Assembly (NCBI RefSeq): GCF_020037025.1
Contig: NZ_JAIQLH010000006.1
Location: 19,076 to 83,075 of the forward strand
Length of the DNA stretch: 64,000 bases
DNA from: Streptomyces huiliensis
Lineage (GTDB): Bacteria > Actinomycetota > Actinomycetes > Streptomycetales > Streptomycetaceae
Direction of reading: 5' to 3'
Both the position numbers and the translations under genes were made by a program. This document shows positions 8,921 to 19,307 of this stretch, in pieces. How positions within the stretch are numbered: position 1 is the first letter of the stretch; the number at the start of each line of letters is the position of its first letter. Under the pieces are notes generated by a model. The model did not search any database. It saw only the letters and a program-made list of their open reading frames with translations, and had not been told where the DNA came from.

Positions 8921-9050
8921 GAGGACCACGGAGGACCACGGAGGACCACGGAGGACCACGGAGGACCACGGAGGACCACGGAGGACCACGGAGGACCACG
9001 GAGGACCACGGAGGACCACGGAGGACCACGGAGGACCACGGAAGACCGCG
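8921..9050. repeat. 10-bp tandem array, unit GAGGACCACG x12 (+1 degenerate)
   Basis: Twelve perfect consecutive copies at 8921-9040 followed by one degenerate copy (GAAGACCGCG). The period equals about one helical turn, so every unit presents the same face of the DNA. No spacer sequences, so not CRISPR. It lies in the divergent control region of the GT2 and sugar importer genes. Confidence 0.97.
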
Positions 9051-9060
9051 CGCACCAGTA

Positions 9061-9190
9061 CGTCGCAGCACGTCGCAGCACGTCGCAGCACGTCGCAGCA
9101 CGTCGCAGCACGTCGCAGCACGTCGCAGCACGTCGCAGCACGTCGCAGCACGTCGCAGCACGTCGAAGCACGTCGAAGCACGCCACAGCA
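9061..9190. repeat. 10-bp tandem array, unit CGTCGCAGCA x10 (+3 variants)
   Basis: Ten perfect consecutive copies at 9061-9160, two copies of the variant CGTCGAAGCA at 9161-9180 and one degenerate copy (CGCCACAGCA). Different unit from the adjacent array but the same 10-bp period. Its end is only 30 bp from the ATG of the solute-binding protein, so it may lie in the 5' untranslated region or directly over the promoter. Confidence 0.97.
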
Positions 9191-9219
9191 CAGCCGACGC
9201 ACCCAAGGGGGACAGCACC

Positions 9220-10482
9220 ATGCCGATCACCCGCAGACGACTCCTCACCGCCGGCGGCGGCCTCGCGCTCGCCGGCGCGACCGCCGCCGCCTGCGGCTCC
9301 AACACCGGGCGCGGAGGCGGCGGTTCCGGCGGCAGCCTGTCGCACTGGTACCACCAGTACGGGGAGCCGGGTACCGAGCAGGCCGTCCGGCGCTACGCCG
9401 CCGCGTACAAGAAGACCCGGATCTCCGTCCAGTGGCGCCCGGGCGGCAACTTCGACCAGCAGACCGCCGCCGCCCTGCTCTCCGGCTCCGGCCCGGACGT
9501 GTTCGAGGTCAACGGCCCGACCCTCGACCAGATCCTCGGCGGGCAGGTCGTCGACCTCACCGACCTCCTCAAGGACGTCAAGGACGACTTCCAGCAGGCC
9601 GTCCTGGCGCCCAAGACCCACGACGGCCGGATCTGGGGCATCCCCCAGACCGTCGACACCCAGCTCCTCTACTACCGCAAGAGCCTCCTCGACAAGGCGG
9701 GCGTGCGCCCCCCGCGCACGCTCGACGAGCTCGTCGACGCCGCCCGCCGGCTCACCGACCGCCGGACCAAGGGCCTCTTCCTCGGCAACGACGGTGGCGC
9801 GGGCGTCCTCGGCGCGACCCCGCTGCACGCCGCCGGCCTCTCCCCCGTCACCGCCGACGGCAAGGTCGGCTTCGACGACCCGGCCGCCGCCCGTACCCTC
9901 GCCAAGATCCGCAAGCTGTACGAGGACAAGGCGCTGCTGCTGGGCGCGCCCGCCGACTGGTCCGACCCGTCCGCCTTCGTCCAGGGCCTCACCGCCATGC
10001 AGTGGTCCGGGCTCTGGGCGCTGCCGCAGATCACCAAGGCGCTCGGCGACGACGTGGGGGTGCTGCCGTTCCCCGCCGACGGCCCGGCGGGGAAGCCCGC
10101 GGTCCCGGTCGGCGCGTACGCGGCGGCGGTCAGCGCGCGGAGCGACCGGAAGGCGGAGGCCAAGGCGTACGTCCGCTGGCTGTGGGTCGAACAGACCGGC
10201 TATCAGGAGGACTTCGCGCTCTCCTACGGCCTGCATCTCCCGGCCCGCACCTCCCTCGCCCGGAAGGCGGACCGGCTCCGGCAGGGGCCCGCCGCCGAGG
10301 CGTCCCGGTTCGCGGCCGAGCACGGCCACGCCGACCCGCTGCTGTGGACGGTCGCGAGCAAGGTCGCCTACCAGGACGCGCTGAGCCGGATCATCAAGGA
10401 CGGCGCCGATCCGGAGGGGCAGCTGAAGGCGGTGGTGCGGACGACGGAGGCGGAGCTCGCGCGCGTCCGGAAGAGGTCCTGA
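9220..10482 (+). CDS. extracellular sugar-binding lipoprotein (ABC importer, family 1)
   Basis: Solute-binding protein of a carbohydrate ABC importer, 420 aa. The N-terminus MPITRRRLLTAGGG has a twin-arginine-like signal followed by the lipobox ATAAAC with Cys at about 25, so the mature protein is lipid-anchored outside the membrane. Motifs of the family 1 / MalE-UgpB class are present: GSGPDVFEVNG, VDTQLLYYRKSLLDKAG and VPVGAYAAAVSARS. The SD AAGGGGGAC precedes the ATG. First gene of a three-gene operon with the two permeases. The substrate is unknown, probably an oligosaccharide or glycerol-phosphate-type sugar. Confidence 0.92.
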   Translation: MPITRRRLLTAGGGLALAGATAAACGSNTGRGGGGSGGSLSHWYHQYGEPGTEQAVRRYAAAYKKTRISVQWRPGGNFDQQTAAALLSGSGPDVFEVNGPTLDQILGGQVVDLTDLLKDVKDDFQQAVLAPKTHDGRIWGIPQTVDTQLLYYRKSLLDKAGVRPPRTLDELVDAARRLTDRRTKGLFLGNDGGAGVLGATPLHAAGLSPVTADGKVGFDDPAAARTLAKIRKLYEDKALLLGAPADWSDPSAFVQGLTAMQWSGLWALPQITKALGDDVGVLPFPADGPAGKPAVPVGAYAAAVSARSDRKAEAKAYVRWLWVEQTGYQEDFALSYGLHLPARTSLARKADRLRQGPAAEASRFAAEHGHADPLLWTVASKVAYQDALSRIIKDGADPEGQLKAVVRTTEAELARVRKRS

Positions 10483-11424
10483 ATGCCGCCGGCCGCGCTC
10501 CGTCCCCTCACCTCGAATACCACCCGCCGGCAGCGGAACCGTACCCTCTGGTTCTGGGTCTTCGTCGGCCCCTTCGCCGTCGGCCTGGCCCTGTTCACCT
10601 ACGTCCCGCTCGGCTGGAGCGTCTTCCTCAGCTTCTTCGACGCGCACAACACGGTCACGCCCACCGACTTCACCGGCTTCGGCAACTACCGCCGGATCCT
10701 GTCCGACCCGGAGTTCCGCTCCTCCCTCACCACCTTCGCGGTCTTCACCGCGATCATCGTCCCCGCCACCTTCGCGCTCTCCCTCGCGCTGGCGCTGGCG
10801 GTCAACCGGCTGCGGTGGGCACAGGCGTTCTTCCGCTCGGTCTTCTTCCTGCCGACCGCCTGCTCCTACGTGGTCGCCGCCCTCGTCTGGAAGATGTCGA
10901 TCTTCAACGGGGTGCGCTTCGGGCTGGCCAACACCGTCCTCGGCTGGTTCGGCGCCGAGCCCGTCGCCTGGTTGGCGACCACCCAGCCACCCTGGTACTG
11001 GCTGGTCATCGGCACGGTACGGCTCTGGCTCCAGACCGGCTTCTACATGATCCTGTTCCTGGCCGGGCTGCAGCGCATCCCCGTCCGGCTGTACGAGGCG
11101 GCGGCGCTCGACGGGGCCCGCCCCGGCTGGCAGACCTTCCGCCACATCACGTTCCCCGCGCTGCGCGCCACCTCGGTGGCGGTGGCGCTGCTGCTCGTCA
11201 TCAACGCCTTCCAGGCGTTCGACGAGTTCTTCAACCTGCTGTCGGACGCGCGCGGCTACCCGCCGTACGCCCGGCCGCCGCTGGTCTACCTGTACTACAC
11301 CGCGCTCGGCCAGGGGCAGGACCTGGGCCTGGGCAGCGCGGGGGCGGTCGTGCTGGCGCTGGTGATCGCGGTGGTGACGGTCGTCCAGGCACGCTGGTCC
11401 GGCCTCGGCCGGAAGGAGGAGTGA
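10483..11424 (+). CDS. sugar ABC importer permease, MalF/UgpA-like
   Basis: Inner permease subunit of the carbohydrate importer, 313 aa with about six transmembrane helices. The EAA loop that contacts the ATPase is visible as YEAAALDGARPGWQTFRHIT at about 205-224. The ATG follows the stop of the solute-binding gene with no gap, so translation is coupled. No ATPase gene is linked; in Streptomyces such importers use a shared MsiK-type ATPase encoded elsewhere (known for the genus, inferred here). Confidence 0.92.
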   Translation: MPPAALRPLTSNTTRRQRNRTLWFWVFVGPFAVGLALFTYVPLGWSVFLSFFDAHNTVTPTDFTGFGNYRRILSDPEFRSSLTTFAVFTAIIVPATFALSLALALAVNRLRWAQAFFRSVFFLPTACSYVVAALVWKMSIFNGVRFGLANTVLGWFGAEPVAWLATTQPPWYWLVIGTVRLWLQTGFYMILFLAGLQRIPVRLYEAAALDGARPGWQTFRHITFPALRATSVAVALLLVINAFQAFDEFFNLLSDARGYPPYARPPLVYLYYTALGQGQDLGLGSAGAVVLALVIAVVTVVQARWSGLGRKEE

Positions 11425-11428
11425 CACC

Positions 11429-12301
11429 GTGACCCCGTCCCGGAAGAGGTCCACTGAAAACCCCGCGCACGACGCGCTCGCCCGCGCCGGCCGCGCCCTC
11501 CGGCTGGTCCTGCTCATCGCGCTGGCCGCGCTGTTCCTGATCCCCTTCTACCTGCTGCTGCGCAACGGGCTCGCCGCCGAGAGCGACATCACCGCCGCCG
11601 ACTGGACCTTCTTCCCCCGCGAGCTGCACTGGTCGAACGTCCGCGAGCTGTTCGACGACCCGGACGTGCCGATGGCGCACGCGCTCCTCAACTCCACGCT
11701 GATCGCCGTCGCCACGACCGCCGGCACCCTCGTCCTCGCCTCACTCGCCGGCTACGGCCTGGCCCGCATCCCGTACCGGCACGCGAACGCCGTCTTCTAC
11801 GCGATCCTGGGCACCCTGATGGTCCCCGCGGCCGTCACCTTCGTGCCCTCGTTCGTGCTGGTGTCGTCGCTGGGCTGGGTCTCCACGCTGCGCGGCCTGA
11901 TCGTGCCCACCCTGTTCAGCGCCTTCGCGTGCTTCGTCTTCCGGCAGTACTTCCTGGGGTTTCCAAGGGAGTTGGAGGACGCGGCGCAGGTGGACGGGCT
12001 GGGGTACTGGCGGACGTACTGGCGCGTCGTCGTCCCCAACTCGCTGCCGGTCTTCGCCGCCGTCGGCACGATCGTCTTCATCGGCGCCTGGAACGCCTTC
12101 CTGTGGCCCCTGGTCATCGGCCAGGACCGGGACGCGTGGACGGTCCAGGTGGCGCTGTCGGCGTTCAGCACCGCGCAGACGGTCAACCTGCACGAGCTGT
12201 TCGTCGCGGCGGCCGTCTCGATCGTTCCGCTGCTGGTGGTGTTCCTGTTCCTCCAGCGGTACATCGTGGCGGGCGTCGAGCGTTCGGGGATCGACGACTG
12301 A
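11429..12301 (+). CDS. sugar ABC importer permease, MalG/UgpE-like
   Basis: Second permease subunit, 290 aa with six predicted membrane segments. EAA loop LEDAAQVDGLGYWRTYWRVV at about 181-200. The GTG start is 4 bp after the stop of the upstream permease and has GGAAGGAGGAG as SD. Conserved MalG features include IPFYLLLRNGL near the N-terminus and a central AGYGLARIPYRHAN segment. Pairs with the upstream permease to form the translocation channel; last gene of the operon. Confidence 0.92.
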   Translation: MTPSRKRSTENPAHDALARAGRALRLVLLIALAALFLIPFYLLLRNGLAAESDITAADWTFFPRELHWSNVRELFDDPDVPMAHALLNSTLIAVATTAGTLVLASLAGYGLARIPYRHANAVFYAILGTLMVPAAVTFVPSFVLVSSLGWVSTLRGLIVPTLFSAFACFVFRQYFLGFPRELEDAAQVDGLGYWRTYWRVVVPNSLPVFAAVGTIVFIGAWNAFLWPLVIGQDRDAWTVQVALSAFSTAQTVNLHELFVAAAVSIVPLLVVFLFLQRYIVAGVERSGIDD

Positions 12302-12521
12302 GGCGACTGGGCCGTCCCCGACGGGTCTGCTGCCGGTTCCGTCACGCTTGAGCACCGCCCCGGCCCATTGGGGTGACGGGGGGTGTGCGGAGGTGCGGCA
12401 GGGTCTGCTCGCGCGCCAGTGCTCCGCGGCCAGGCGACGCATGAATCTGGCCAAGTGGCCGGTTGCTCTGCCCTAATGGCTCCACCGTGAACAACGGTTC
12501 CGAACTGTCACTGGAGGCATC

Positions 12522-13049
12522 GTGTTCGCTGACGCACGCGCCCGGATATGCGGCACCGCCCTCGCGCTCACACTCGCGAGCAGCGGTCTCCTCGTCCCCT
12601 CGACAGCCCGTGCCGCTGTCGGAGACCTGGTCTGCCAGGGGACGCAGAGGACCACCTTCGATCCGCCGCTGACCAACGCCACCACGACCACCGACGTGAC
12701 AATCCGCGAAACGTGGACCACCTGCGCGGACCCGGCCGGCATCACGTCCGGCCACGGCTCCCTCCGGGTGACCGTCCCCTCGTCGTGCCAGTCCCTCGGC
12801 TTCGGACCGCCGTCCACCGTGGAGTACAGGTGGAACAACGGCCGGAAGTCCACCGTGCACTGGACCAGTGTCGTGGTGACGAGACTGACGAGCACCAGCG
12901 AGGTGGTCAAGACGGGAGCGGTCACCGACGGGTACGGCCGGAACGACACGGCCACCGAGACGATCACCCTGCTCAACCCGAACCCCCTGGCCTGCGCGGG
13001 ACCGGGCGTGCCCAGCGTGGAGGGGGTCAGCACGCTCACGTTCCAGTGA
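12522..13049 (+). CDS. secreted protein of unknown function
   Basis: 175 aa with a clear Sec signal peptide (ARICGTALALTLASSGLLV, cleavage probably after STARA at about 30). The mature part is a beta-rich, Thr-rich domain with four Cys (in LVCQG, TTCAD, SSCQS and LACAG) that could form two disulfides. The GTG at 12522 is preceded by GGAGGCATC. No family recognised; similar small secreted proteins are frequent in Streptomyces. It stands alone between the importer operon and a convergent regulator. Confidence 0.75.
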   Translation: MFADARARICGTALALTLASSGLLVPSTARAAVGDLVCQGTQRTTFDPPLTNATTTTDVTIRETWTTCADPAGITSGHGSLRVTVPSSCQSLGFGPPSTVEYRWNNGRKSTVHWTSVVVTRLTSTSEVVKTGAVTDGYGRNDTATETITLLNPNPLACAGPGVPSVEGVSTLTFQ

Positions 13050-13110
13050 CCGTGCGCGTCGCACCGCGGAGCGTGTCCGGCGGCGTGCCGGGAGCGTCGG
13101 TTCACCGGAC

Positions 13111-13155
13111 ACGCTCAAGACGGCCACGCTCAAGACGGCCACGCTCAAGGCGGCC
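13111..13155. repeat. 15-bp tandem repeat x3
   Basis: Three consecutive copies of ACGCTCAAGACGGCC (the third has G for A at position 10) between the convergent secreted-protein and ArsR-type genes. No function assigned. Confidence 0.9.
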
Positions 13156-13209
13156 ACGGAAGCGAGAAGCGCCCACCGCGTGGGCAGCCGGGCCCCGGCC
13201 GGCACCGGG

Positions 13210-14232
13210 CTACACGGCCCAGGGCGACCGCTCCTGGAACGCCGGCCGGTCCCGGCGCGGCTGCGGCCGGTGGCCGCCGCGCAGCAGGGCCGCGCCGAGC
13301 GGCGTGAGGGTGTGCAGGACGGCGCTGCCGTGCCGCAGTGTGAGCACCAGGCCGGCCTCGCGCAGGACGCCCGCGTGCTGGCTGGCCGAGGCGGCCGACA
13401 CCCCGACGCGGCGGGCGAGTTCGCTGGTGGTGCAGCCGCCGCCGATGGAGCCGAGCACCGCCGACCGGGTCTGCCCCACCAGCTTGCCCAGCGAGCGCGG
13501 CGCGTCCTGCACCGGCGGCGCGGACTCCGCGCAGTGCCGGGCCGGGTAGACGAGGACGGGCGCCAGGTCCGGGTTCCGCAGGGTGACGGGGTTGCCGCGG
13601 CAGAAGAAGGACGGCACCAGCAGCAGGCCGCGCCCGTCGAGGTGCAGCTCACGGTCGACCGGGTAGTCGCACTCCAGCACGGGCGCGTGCCAGCGCATCG
13701 TGGGCGGCAGCGAGGACAGCAGGGCGTCCGCCCCGCCGTCGAGGAGGGCCCGGCCGCGTACGGCGCGGTCGGCCTCGATCCGCGCCTGGATGTGCGCCCA
13801 GTACGGTGCGATGGCCGCCTCGTGGTAGTCGTGCAGGGCGCTGATCAGTTTGCCGAACGCCCGGGCGTCGCCCTCGGCCAGCGATCGTATCCAAGCGGGC
13901 AGGGTGCGGACGGTGGACAGCCGGCCCAGCTCGTCGTGGATCCGCTCGGCCGGAGTCGCGCGCAGCGCCTCCACGCCGGTCTCCAGTCCGAGTACGCCTT
14001 CGGCCGGTGTCAGGAAGTCCGGGAAATAGCCCCGGGGCGGAACCAGCGGGGCCAGCAGCCGAGTTTCACTATTCAACCGAGCACGGGTTTCGGTGCGCCA
14101 ATCGCCGTAGATCGACTCGCCTTGTTTGTCCCGCAGCCGGTGCAAGCTCAATACGGTTTCCCAGAGCACGTCCGGGTCGCCGGCCAGGCGCAACCGGGCC
14201 AGATCGAGTCCAGTGAAATGGACACGCAGCAC
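13210..14232 (-). CDS. ArsR-family winged-helix regulator with long N-terminal domain
   Basis: Transcriptional regulator of about 340 aa. The C-terminal ~80 aa form an ArsR-type winged helix (TTSELARRVGVSAASASQHA, then LREAGLVLTLRHGSAVLHTLT). The N-terminal ~230 aa (HFTGLDLARLRLA...) belong to the DUF5937-like domain fused to ArsR helices in many actinobacterial regulators; a putative ligand or dimer domain. No metal-binding Cys motif is present, so it is unlikely to sense metals. The start is taken as GTG 14232 because GGGGG lies just upstream and the family begins LRVHFT; the frame stays open to 14286. Target unknown. Confidence 0.82.
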   Translation of the reverse strand: MLRVHFTGLDLARLRLAGDPDVLWETVLSLHRLRDKQGESIYGDWRTETRARLNSETRLLAPLVPPRGYFPDFLTPAEGVLGLETGVEALRATPAERIHDELGRLSTVRTLPAWIRSLAEGDARAFGKLISALHDYHEAAIAPYWAHIQARIEADRAVRGRALLDGGADALLSSLPPTMRWHAPVLECDYPVDRELHLDGRGLLLVPSFFCRGNPVTLRNPDLAPVLVYPARHCAESAPPVQDAPRSLGKLVGQTRSAVLGSIGGGCTTSELARRVGVSAASASQHAGVLREAGLVLTLRHGSAVLHTLTPLGAALLRGGHRPQPRRDRPAFQERSPWAV

Positions 14233-14436
14233 CAAACCCCCACATGAGACATCCGCCGTCACCCCCCGCCCACTGAGTATGCACACCGATACGTGCTGTT
14301 ACCACGCCCTTTTGGCCACAGTTGAAAGGACTCGCGGCGAACACCCCCGGAGCGAAATCCTATTCACGCACTCAGGGCCGCCCCAGCTCGTTCCCGTGGG
14401 GGGTGGCGAGCGAAAAAGCGGTCGCTGAGTATGCGA

Positions 14437-14466
14437 GTTGCCGCCCGAGCCGATGCGGGCGGCAAC
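14437..14466. terminator. GC-rich hairpin, 11-bp perfect stem
   Basis: GTTGCCGCCCG (14437-14447) pairs with CGGGCGGCAAC (14456-14466) around an 8-nt loop. No U-tract; hairpin-only terminators are normal in Streptomyces. Confidence 0.55.
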
Positions 14467-14489
14467 AACTCCCGGTGGGGGAGTAAACG

Positions 14490-14521
14490 AGGGGCGGCGC
14501 TCCCGCACGAGCGCCGCCCCT
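14490..14521. terminator. GC-rich hairpin, 12-bp perfect stem
   Basis: AGGGGCGGCGCT (14490-14501) pairs with AGCGCCGCCCCT (14510-14521) around an 8-nt loop. Second of two hairpins 24 bp apart. Confidence 0.6.
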
Positions 14522-14673
14522 CCGCCGTGCTCCGGGCTCCCGGGCGGGCCCGCGGGACACGCGCTGTCACATGCCGGTTCCGCTGCGATGATCTTCCGGT
14601 GGACGCCGCGTTACGCCCGGGTTAACCACGTACCGGACACGCCGCACCGCTCGTCGATCCGTTCACGGCAAGC

Positions 14674-14709
14674 GGAAGGGGCGGCCCCGTGCGCGAGACC
14701 GCCCCTTCC
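14674..14709. terminator. probable ppdK terminator
   Basis: GGAAGGGGCGG (14674-14684) pairs perfectly with CCGCCCCTTCC (14699-14709), about 75 bp beyond the ppdK stop on the minus strand. Confidence 0.65.
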
Positions 14710-14782
14710 CGGTACCGGAGCCGCGGCAGGTCTGAGGGTCGAGGTCATCCCATCAGCGGCTCCGGAGTTCATCCGGCCCGTG

Positions 14783-17500
<2,718 letters not shown>

Positions 17501-17518
17501 GGAACTCGACTCCTTCAC

Positions 17519-17880
17519 TGGACCTCCCGGGGAAAAGCGCTGCCGCAGTGGGGAGGGTTGCCCTGACGGCGGGGAGCGTACCCAGATCGAAGGCGTCTGA
17601 GGAGGTCTACTCCAACGACATGAGGCCGTAACCGCCCGTCTGCCAGCAGATCGAAAGTCGCCTGCCCGGCCGGGGTTTACGGATGATCCCTTCACATCTT
17701 GAACGCGATGTCATGGTGGAGTGACGAGACGACACGCTGTGTCGAGATTTCGGCCATTCGGCCGTCACTTCCTGAAGCCAGAGTGGGTGGCACTGAGTGC
17801 CACCCTTAGGAAGATGCACGCCCTGATTTCGCGCTCATGTGAGCGCACCCCCTATCAGAGGTGGCGAGAATCACGCCGTA
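17519..17880. other. 362-bp intergenic region with an operator-like palindrome
   Basis: Upstream of ppdK (minus) and adjacent to repeat locus C. No convincing gene. The notable element is the perfect palindrome at 17785-17805. A 60-codon open frame (17721-17903) runs through it, but it lacks an SD and its C-terminus is repeat sequence. Confidence 0.6.
17785..17805. promoter_or_regulatory. perfect 21-bp palindrome, operator-like
   Basis: GGGTGGCACT (17785-17794) and AGTGCCACCC (17796-17805) are exact reverse complements around a single G. The near-zero loop rules out a terminator hairpin and fits a site for a dimeric repressor (TetR-like spacing). No regulator gene is adjacent; ppdK starts about 285 bp away. 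Confidence 0.6.
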
Positions 17881-17885
17881 GTACT

Positions 17886-18012
17886 AGCCCGTCCGGCGTT
17901 TGAGGACAACCGCGCGACGCGCGGTTTCGGGGGTGCGGGGGCGGAGCCCCCGCACGAAACGGTGAAAGGGCGGGACCGGGGCACAGCCCGCCGCAGGCGC
18001 CCCCCGCCGGGG
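17886..18012. repeat. dispersed modular repeat, locus C
   Basis: Starts AGCCCGTCCGGCGTTTGAGG like the other loci, but its internal modules are the alternative set: the AACCGCGCGACGCGCGGTT hairpin and the GTGCGGGGGCGGAGCCCCC hairpin, then an AAGGGCGGGACCGGGGCA tail. Lies just beyond the 3' end of the dihydrouridine synthase gene. Confidence 0.9.
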
Positions 18013-18022
18013 CGAGGCGCCC

Positions 18023-19156
18023 TCACCCACCCGAAGTGTCGAGCTCCGCGTCCGCCCCAACGACCGCACAGTCATACGGATCATCCAGCCACCCCTCAGG
18101 CAGCACGACCCGGCTCCGCCCCGACGTCCGCCCCCGAGGCCCGTCCGCCCCCGCGGGCCACGCCTGATCCAGGTCGAGCCCGCTCAGAAGAGCGTCCAGC
18201 TCGGCCAGCGACGACGTCACGGCGAGCTGCCGCCGCAGCTCGGACCCGATCGAGAACCCCTTCGTGTACCAGGCGACGTGCTTGCGGAAGTCGATGACGC
18301 CGCGCTCCTCGCTCTCCAGCCACTCCCCCAGCAGCTCCGCGTGGCGCAGCATCACCCGCGCCACCTCCCGCAGCGTGGGCGCGGCGGGCTCGCGCGGCCC
18401 GTCGGGGTCGAAGGCGGCGACCAGGTCGCCGAAGAGCCAGGGCCGCCCGAGGCAGCCGCGCCCGACCACGACGCCGTCGCACCCGGTCTCGCGCATCATC
18501 CGCACGGCGTCATCGGCCGACCAGATGTCGCCGTTCCCGAGCACGGGGATCTCCGGGACGGCCTCCTTCAGCCGGGCGATGGACTCCCAGTCGGCGGTGC
18601 CGCCGTAGTGCTGGGCGGCGGTGCGGCCGTGCAGGGCGATGGCGGTGACGCCCTCCTCGACGGCGATCCGGCCGGCGTCGAGGAAGGTGATGTGGTCGTC
18701 GTCGATGCCCTTGCGCATCTTCATGGTGACGGGCAGCGACCCGGCGTTGCCGACGGCCTCGCGGAGGATGGCGCGCAGCAGGTTCCGCTTGTAGGGGAGG
18801 GCGGAGCCGCCGCCCTTGCGGGTGACCTTGGGGACGGGGCAGCCGAAGTTGAGGTCGATGTGGTCGGCCAGGTCCTCGTCCACGATCATGCGGACGGCGC
18901 GGCCGACGTAGAACGGGTCCACGCCGTAGAGCTGGATCGAGCGCGGCTTCTCGGTGCCGTCGAAGTGGATCAGCCGCATGGTCTTGGCGTCCCGCTCGAC
19001 CAGCGCCCGGGTGGTGATCATCTCGCTGACGAACAGCCCCTTGCCGCCCGAGAACTCGCGGCACAGCGTGCGGAAGGGCGCGTTCGTGATCCCGGCCATC
19101 GGGGCCAGGACCACCGGCGGCTGCACGGTGTGCGGACCGATCTGGAGCTGCGTCAT
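18023..19156 (-). CDS. dusB: tRNA-dihydrouridine synthase (DusB type)
   Basis: FMN-dependent reduction of uridines in tRNA D-loops. 377 aa, family length. TIM-barrel motifs of DusB/Nifr3: VVLAPMAGITNAPFR at 15-29, DLNFGCPVPKVTRKGGGSAL around 100-119 containing the catalytic Cys, KMRKG (about 145), ALHGRTAAQHYGG (about 173-185) and GNGDIWS (about 208). A C-terminal helical tail follows. The ATG at 19156 is fixed by the conserved N-terminus; no good SD is visible. Monocistronic. Confidence 0.93.
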   Translation of the reverse strand: MTQLQIGPHTVQPPVVLAPMAGITNAPFRTLCREFSGGKGLFVSEMITTRALVERDAKTMRLIHFDGTEKPRSIQLYGVDPFYVGRAVRMIVDEDLADHIDLNFGCPVPKVTRKGGGSALPYKRNLLRAILREAVGNAGSLPVTMKMRKGIDDDHITFLDAGRIAVEEGVTAIALHGRTAAQHYGGTADWESIARLKEAVPEIPVLGNGDIWSADDAVRMMRETGCDGVVVGRGCLGRPWLFGDLVAAFDPDGPREPAAPTLREVARVMLRHAELLGEWLESEERGVIDFRKHVAWYTKGFSIGSELRRQLAVTSSLAELDALLSGLDLDQAWPAGADGPRGRTSGRSRVVLPEGWLDDPYDCAVVGADAELDTSGG

Positions 19157-19307
19157 GGAGGGGCGTCCTCGTTCGTGCGGGATGGGCGTCGTCCGGCCGC
19201 CTCACGGGCGTACCGGGCCGGTGGGGCGACCGTCCATTGTCCCTCATCCGGCGGACCGGATCCCGTGGCTCCGGTCACTCCGGCCCGCGGCCCGCTGATC
19301 GCGCGCC

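Larger units (their letters stand above)
8598..9219. other. 622-bp divergent intergenic region dominated by two tandem arrays
   Basis: Separates the GT2 gene (minus) from the solute-binding protein gene (plus). About 8600-8920 is unique sequence with no recognisable gene; it contains an AT-richer patch near 8685-8730 that may hold the GT2 promoter. The rest is two arrays of 10-bp units (8921-9050 and 9061-9190) followed by the SD of the solute-binding protein (AAGGGGGACAGCACC before ATG 9220). Confidence 0.8.
14287..14782. other. 496-bp gene-free region with tandem hairpins
   Basis: No credible protein gene on either strand. Upstream of the ArsR-type gene and downstream of ppdK. It holds three strong hairpins (14437-14466, 14490-14521, 14674-14709). 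The first two in tandem could be ends of an unannotated transcript or a small RNA. Confidence 0.6.

Noticed and set aside
8921..9190. The 10-bp arrays as a CRISPR array
   Set aside because: Units are contiguous with no unique spacers and are far too short for CRISPR repeats.
8763..11432. Long open frames reading through the 10-bp arrays, e.g. 8763-11432 on plus and 6576-9305 on minus
   Set aside because: The arrays contain no stop codons in any frame, so open frames are automatic. The plus frame is out of frame with the solute-binding gene, and the minus frame only extends the GT2 gene upstream of its SD-supported ATG at 8597.
7858..11517. 1219-codon frame on the minus strand across the importer operon
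   Set aside because: Antisense shadow of three clearly recognised genes and the arrays.
17721..17903. 60-codon frame containing the palindrome at 17785
   Set aside because: No SD, and the last codons are inside dispersed repeat C. Could be a decayed gene start but not an intact gene.
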